Part shown: positions 11,151 through 14,063 of the stretch, piece after piece
Layout of the letters: every line of letters begins with the position of its first letter
Numbering within the stretch: position 1 is the stretch's first letter
NCBI GenBank assembly: GCA_003220195.1
Contig: QHRT01000010.1
Coordinates: forward strand, 1 to 14,063
DNA length: 14,063 nucleotides
Reading direction: 5' to 3'
Origin: Candidatus Rokuibacteriota bacterium
Lineage (GTDB): Bacteria; Methylomirabilota; Methylomirabilia; Rokubacteriales; CSP1-6
Position numbers and translations under genes: made by a program
Notes under the pieces: model-generated
Told to the model about the DNA's origin: nothing
Seen by the model: the letters and a program-made list of their open reading frames with translations, nothing else
Database searches by the model: none

Positions 11151-11969
11151 ATGGATCTCGCCGGGTCGCTCGCCGGCCTGCTGTCGCCGTGGCTCGGTCC
11201 GGCGGCGGCGGCGCTGGTCGCGCGTCTGATCTCGGTCGCGATCAGCGTCGTCGTCCTGGTCATCCTGTACCGGTTTGCCACTCGCGTCGCCGAGCGGCTC
11301 GTCGACGCGGCCGATGCCGGACGCGCGCCGCGCGTGCGCACGATCGGCTCGCTGCTGGTCAACGTCACCCGGTGGGCGCTCGCGTTCGTGGTGCTGGTGA
11401 TCGTCCTGCGCGAGCTCGGCGTCGACGTCCAGGCGTTGCTCGTGTCCGCGGGCCTGGTCGGCGTGGCCGTCGGCTTCGGCGCGCAGACCCTCGTCCGCGA
11501 TCTGCTGACCGGGATCTTTCTGCTCTTCGAAGGATTGATCTCGGTCGGCGACGTCGTCGAAGCGGGCGGCCGCACCGGCACCGTGGAGTCGATCGGGATG
11601 CGCGTGACGCGCTTTCGCATGACGGACGGCTCGCTGCGCGTCTTACCGAACGGACAGCTCGGCGAGTTCGTGAACTACACGTCGGGCTGGGCCGCCGCGA
11701 CGGTGGACATCGCCGTGCCGCGCGAGGTCCCGATCGACCGGGCGCTCGCGACGCTCGAGCGCGTCGGCGCCGAGTGGGCGCGCGAGCGCGGCGCCGCGCT
11801 GGAAACACTGCGCGCGCAAGGTATCATCAAACTCACCGGGAGTGACGCCGTCTTGAGATTGACCATGCGCGTGGATCCGGCCCGCCGGTTCGACGCGGAG
11901 TCCGAGCTGAGGCGGCGCATCAGAGAGGCGTTCGATCGCGAGCACTGGGCGCTCGGCGGCGCCCCCTGA
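11151..11969 (+). CDS. mechanosensitive ion channel, MscS family
   Basis: An inner-membrane channel that opens on membrane tension to release solutes during osmotic downshock. 272 aa, close to E. coli MscS (286 aa). Three hydrophobic spans: about 18-42, 64-88, and the pore helix 92-126, with the Gly/Ala-rich LLVSAGLVGVAVGFGAQTLV then RDLLTGIFLLFEGLISVGD. This is followed by the MscS beta-domain (GGRTGTVESIGMRVTRFR, SLRVLPNGQL, VNYTSGW) and a C-terminal alpha/beta domain with a long helix (DAESELRRRIREAF). The pore Gly/Ala pattern (AGLVGVAVGFGAQ) is that of the family. It starts immediately after the DUF2062 stop. A sharp low-G+C patch inside (AAGGTATCATCAAACT, about 11819-11834) does not break the frame. 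Confidence 0.93.
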   Translation: MDLAGSLAGLLSPWLGPAAAALVARLISVAISVVVLVILYRFATRVAERLVDAADAGRAPRVRTIGSLLVNVTRWALAFVVLVIVLRELGVDVQALLVSAGLVGVAVGFGAQTLVRDLLTGIFLLFEGLISVGDVVEAGGRTGTVESIGMRVTRFRMTDGSLRVLPNGQLGEFVNYTSGWAAATVDIAVPREVPIDRALATLERVGAEWARERGAALETLRAQGIIKLTGSDAVLRLTMRVDPARRFDAESELRRRIREAFDREHWALGGAP

Positions 11970-12016
11970 CCGCCGCGTGGCCGGCTCGTCCGCCTGGCCC
12001 GGAGTTGCGGGAGTTG

Positions 12017-12023
12017 AAGGAGG
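12017..12023 (+). promoter_or_regulatory. ribosome binding site of galU (AAGGAGG)
   Basis: A perfect AAGGAGG lies 4 bp before ATG 12028. It settles the start there rather than at in-frame upstream codons (the frame is open from 11977). Confidence 0.8.
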
Positions 12024-12027
12024 CGTC

Positions 12028-12894
12028 ATGACCGTCCGCAAGGCCGTGTTCCCCGCCGCTGGCCTCGGAACCAGATTCCTGCCCGCCACGAAGGCCCAGC
12101 CGAAAGAGATGCTGCCGATCGTCGACAAGCCGACGATCCAGTACGTGGTGGAGGAGGCGGTCGCGTCGGGCCTGACCGAGATCGTCATCGTGACGGGCCG
12201 CAACAAGCGCGCCATCGAGGACCACTTCGACGCGGCCTTCGAGCTCGAGTACTACCTGAACGATCGCGGCAAGACCGAAGAGCTTGCCGAGATCAAGTCG
12301 ATTTCCGACCTGGCCGTCATCGGCTATGTGCGTCAGAAGGAGCCGCTCGGTCTCGGCCACGCGATTCTCTGCGCGCGTCCGCTCGTCGGCGCCGAGCCGT
12401 TCGGCGTGTTCCTCGGTGACGACATCATCGGGGGCGCCAGCACGCCGTGCATGCGGCAACTCCTCGACGTCTTCGAGCAGCGCCGGCATCCGGTCGTCGC
12501 CGTCGAGCGCGTGCCGCCCGAGAGGATCCACCAGTACGGTGTCATCGCCGGCCGCCAGATCGCCGGCAACGTCTACGAGATCACCGACCTGGTCGAGAAG
12601 CCGCGCGCCGACGCCGCGCCGTCCGATCTGGCGATCATCGGCCGGTACGTGCTGACGCCGGACATCTTCGACATCCTGGCCGAGACCGCCGCGGATTCGC
12701 GAGGGGAGATCCAGCTCACGGACGCGTTGCGGACGCTGCGACGCTCACGTCCGCTCTACGCGGTTCAGTTCGAGGGCAAGCGCTACGACACGGGCGAGAA
12801 GCTCGGGTTCCTGAAGGCCACGGTGGAATTCGCGCTCGCGCGCCCGGACCTGGCGGATCAGTTCCGGGCGTATCTCAAGTCACTGGATCTGTGA
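12028..12894 (+). CDS. galU: UTP-glucose-1-phosphate uridylyltransferase
   Basis: Makes UDP-glucose from glucose-1-P and UTP, for LPS core, exopolysaccharide and related glycans; cytoplasmic. 288 aa, the normal size for bacterial GalU. Motifs: KAVFPAAGLGTRFLPATK (5-22, nucleotide binding), PKEMLPIVDKPTIQYVVEEA (25-44), QKEPLGLGHAI (103-112), FGVFLGDDI (125-133, metal-binding Asp), EKP (190-192), RGEIQLTDAL (225-234) and FEGKRYDTGEKLGFLKA (248-264). The product family is certain. Closely related glucose-1-phosphate nucleotidylyltransferases are less likely, given the full GalU signature set. It follows the MscS gene by 58 bp, with a strong ribosome binding site, and fits an envelope cluster with kdsC. 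Confidence 0.96.
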   Translation: MTVRKAVFPAAGLGTRFLPATKAQPKEMLPIVDKPTIQYVVEEAVASGLTEIVIVTGRNKRAIEDHFDAAFELEYYLNDRGKTEELAEIKSISDLAVIGYVRQKEPLGLGHAILCARPLVGAEPFGVFLGDDIIGGASTPCMRQLLDVFEQRRHPVVAVERVPPERIHQYGVIAGRQIAGNVYEITDLVEKPRADAAPSDLAIIGRYVLTPDIFDILAETAADSRGEIQLTDALRTLRRSRPLYAVQFEGKRYDTGEKLGFLKATVEFALARPDLADQFRAYLKSLDL

Positions 12895-12907
12895 TCACGC
12901 CTCTCGT

Positions 12908-13120
12908 GTGAACCGCGTCAAGACCGTCCTTCTGGTCGGGGCGATCGCGATCGTCGTGCTGGGCGCGCTGGTGTGGTGGGAGTCCGGGTGGAAATGCGTC
13001 CGCACCAGCCAACGACTGGAGGTCGACGGTGGGTCCGGGGCGACGGGGTGGCGGACGGTGTGCGTCGAGCTGGCGCCGAAATCCCGAGGGCCAGACTCGG
13101 GTACGACCTCGCGACAGTGA
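12908..13120 (+). CDS. small single-pass membrane or exported protein (70 aa), hypothetical
   Basis: GTG start 13 bp after the galU stop. It reads MNRVKTVLLVGAIAIVVLGALVWWES, one hydrophobic segment with a basic N-terminus, then a polar tail with two cysteines (WKCVRTSQR, RTVCVELAPK) that could form a disulfide outside the cytoplasm. No ribosome binding site is clear. I do not recognise a family. The clean signal-anchor pattern and position make it plausible, but a short ORF in GC-rich DNA may be spurious. Confidence 0.45.
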   Translation: MNRVKTVLLVGAIAIVVLGALVWWESGWKCVRTSQRLEVDGGSGATGWRTVCVELAPKSRGPDSGTTSRQ

Positions 13121-13132
13121 CGACGCCACGCG

Positions 13133-13161
13133 TTGACTTGACCTGATCGCTCTGCCAGAAT
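13133..13161 (+). promoter_or_regulatory. sigma-70-like promoter of the nicotinate phosphoribosyltransferase gene
   Basis: TTGACT (13133-13138), 17 bp, CAGAAT (13156-13161), about 40 bp before the ATG at 13202. A second TTGACC overlaps at 13138-13143. The stretch CTTGACCTGATCG here is identical to one in the htrA promoter. Confidence 0.5.
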
Positions 13162-13201
13162 TTGCGGCACTCCCGGCCGTGCGGCGGCCCCGGGACGACA
13201 C

Positions 13202-14063
13202 ATGCCACGCGCTCCGAAACGTCCGTTCCATACCGCTTCCGACGCCGACATCAAGCACGGCGAGGTGTCGGACGTCTATTTCGCGCGCACCGTCGAGATC
13301 CTCCAGCATCGCGGCGACCGCAAGAGCGTGCAGGCCGAGGTCTACGTCAAGAGCCTCCCGGACGGCTGGCAATGGGGCATCCTGGCGGGCATCGAAGAGG
13401 CGGCGCACCTGCTCGAAGGGCTGCCGGTCGACGTTCGCGCCATGGACGAGGGAACGGTGTTCGAGCCGTACCAGCACTGGGCGCAGTACGAGACGGCGCT
13501 GCTCGGTCTGCTCTGCCAGGCGTCCGGCATCGCGACCAAGGCCGCGCGATGCAAGAAGGCGGCGGGCGAGCGGCAGGTGATCTCGTTCGGCGCGCGCCGC
13601 ATGCATCCGGCGCTGGCGCCCATGATCGAGCGGAACGCGTTCGTCGGCGGCTGCGACGGCGTCGCCGTCACCAAGTCCGCCGAGCTGATCGACGCGGATC
13701 CGATGGGGACGATCCCACACTCGCTCGTGCTGATGGTCGGCGACACCGTCGAGGCGTTGCGCGCGTTCCACGAGACGATCGACCCGAAGGCGCGGCGGGT
13801 CGCGCTCATCGACACGCTGCAGGACGAGAAGTTCGAGGCGATCCGCGTGGCCGAAGCGCTGGGCCACGACCTCTACGCCGTGCGCCTGGACACGCCGTCG
13901 TCGCGCCGCGGCGACTTCTATCGGATCCTCGAAGAGGTGCGCTGGGAGCTCGACCTCCGCGGCTTCGACTACGTGAAGCTGATCGCCTCGGGCGGCGTCG
14001 ACGAGTTCGAGATCGCAGCGCTGAACCCGATCTGCGACGCGTACGGCGTCGGGACGTCGATCG
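13202..14063 (+). CDS. pncB: nicotinate phosphoribosyltransferase (3' end outside window)
   Basis: Converts nicotinate and PRPP (with ATP) to nicotinate mononucleotide in NAD salvage; cytoplasmic. 287 codons are visible, with no stop before the window ends. Seen: MPRAPKRPFHTASDADIKHGEVSDVYFART, AMDEGTVFEP, a His near HWAQYETALLGLLCQASG, then SFGARRMHPALAPMIERNAFVGGCDGVAV (128-156), GTIPHSLVLMVGD (169-181), LIDTLQDEKFEAIRVAEAL, and the phosphate-binding IASGGVDEFEI (261-271). The SFGxRRxHP and SGGxD motifs are typical of the shorter NAPRTase group known from archaea and many bacteria. ATG 13202 is the first good start after the promoter; the site GGGACGACAC is weak. The enzyme has no evident link to the envelope genes before it. 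Confidence 0.9.
   Translation, partial: MPRAPKRPFHTASDADIKHGEVSDVYFARTVEILQHRGDRKSVQAEVYVKSLPDGWQWGILAGIEEAAHLLEGLPVDVRAMDEGTVFEPYQHWAQYETALLGLLCQASGIATKAARCKKAAGERQVISFGARRMHPALAPMIERNAFVGGCDGVAVTKSAELIDADPMGTIPHSLVLMVGDTVEALRAFHETIDPKARRVALIDTLQDEKFEAIRVAEALGHDLYAVRLDTPSSRRGDFYRILEEVRWELDLRGFDYVKLIASGGVDEFEIAALNPICDAYGVGTSI

Noticed and set aside
1..14063. CRISPR array, tRNA, rRNA, transposase, phage or toxin-antitoxin genes
   Set aside because: Looked for on both strands; no regular spaced repeats, cloverleaf, integrase or matching protein motif was seen.

Overview
The window is high-G+C, densely coded bacterial DNA with ATG/GTG starts. All three stop codons are in use: TAA for the second ubiD-like gene, TAG for the kinase-BON gene and htrA, TGA for most others. 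A KdsC-type Kdo-8-phosphate phosphatase and a DegS/DegQ-like periplasmic protease indicate a Gram-negative (diderm) envelope. The mix of several UbiD/UbiX genes, an amidohydrolase and high G+C resembles Candidatus Rokubacteria/Methylomirabilota or similar soil lineages. That placement is an impression from gene content, not a phylogenetic result. No phage, transposase, CRISPR array, tRNA or rRNA is visible.

Region by region. (1) 1-459: the 3' end of an amidohydrolase. (2) 533-4103: a tightly overlapping operon ubiD - ubiX - ubiD-like for prenylated-FMN-dependent (de)carboxylation. The first ubiD has an in-frame amber codon at 1250-1252 that separates its cofactor/metal half from its catalytic-glutamate half. 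The second UbiD keeps the Arg and two Glu of the catalytic triad but seems to lack all three metal ligands. The C-terminal tail of UbiX is encoded by a palindromic, repeat-like sequence. (3) 4186-4680: a good sigma-54 type promoter match in front of a small exported/membrane protein whose BON-like domain is cut by a frameshift. (4) 4753-6651: a protein made almost entirely of TPR repeats, overlapping tail-to-tail with an exported protein of unknown function on the minus strand (6623-7420). (5) 7645-8637: a 54-aa acidic protein followed by a cytidylate-kinase-like protein fused to a C-terminal BON domain. (6) 8701-9876, minus strand: an HtrA protease with a strong sigma-70 promoter. (7) 9992-11969: kdsC, a DUF2062 membrane protein and an MscS-type channel. 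(8) 12028-14063: galU, a small membrane ORF, and the first 287 codons of a nicotinate phosphoribosyltransferase with its own promoter.

Functional links. ubiX supplies prenylated FMN to the UbiD proteins, and the substrate is not evident. The stretch from htrA to galU is an envelope set: periplasmic protein quality control, Kdo supply for LPS, osmotic channel, and UDP-glucose for surface polysaccharide. The least explained material is not a classical gene system. It is a family of structured, about 95-bp GC-rich repeats (7449-7550 and 10553-10652) whose stems differ by compensatory changes, and a related palindrome captured inside the ubiX reading frame.
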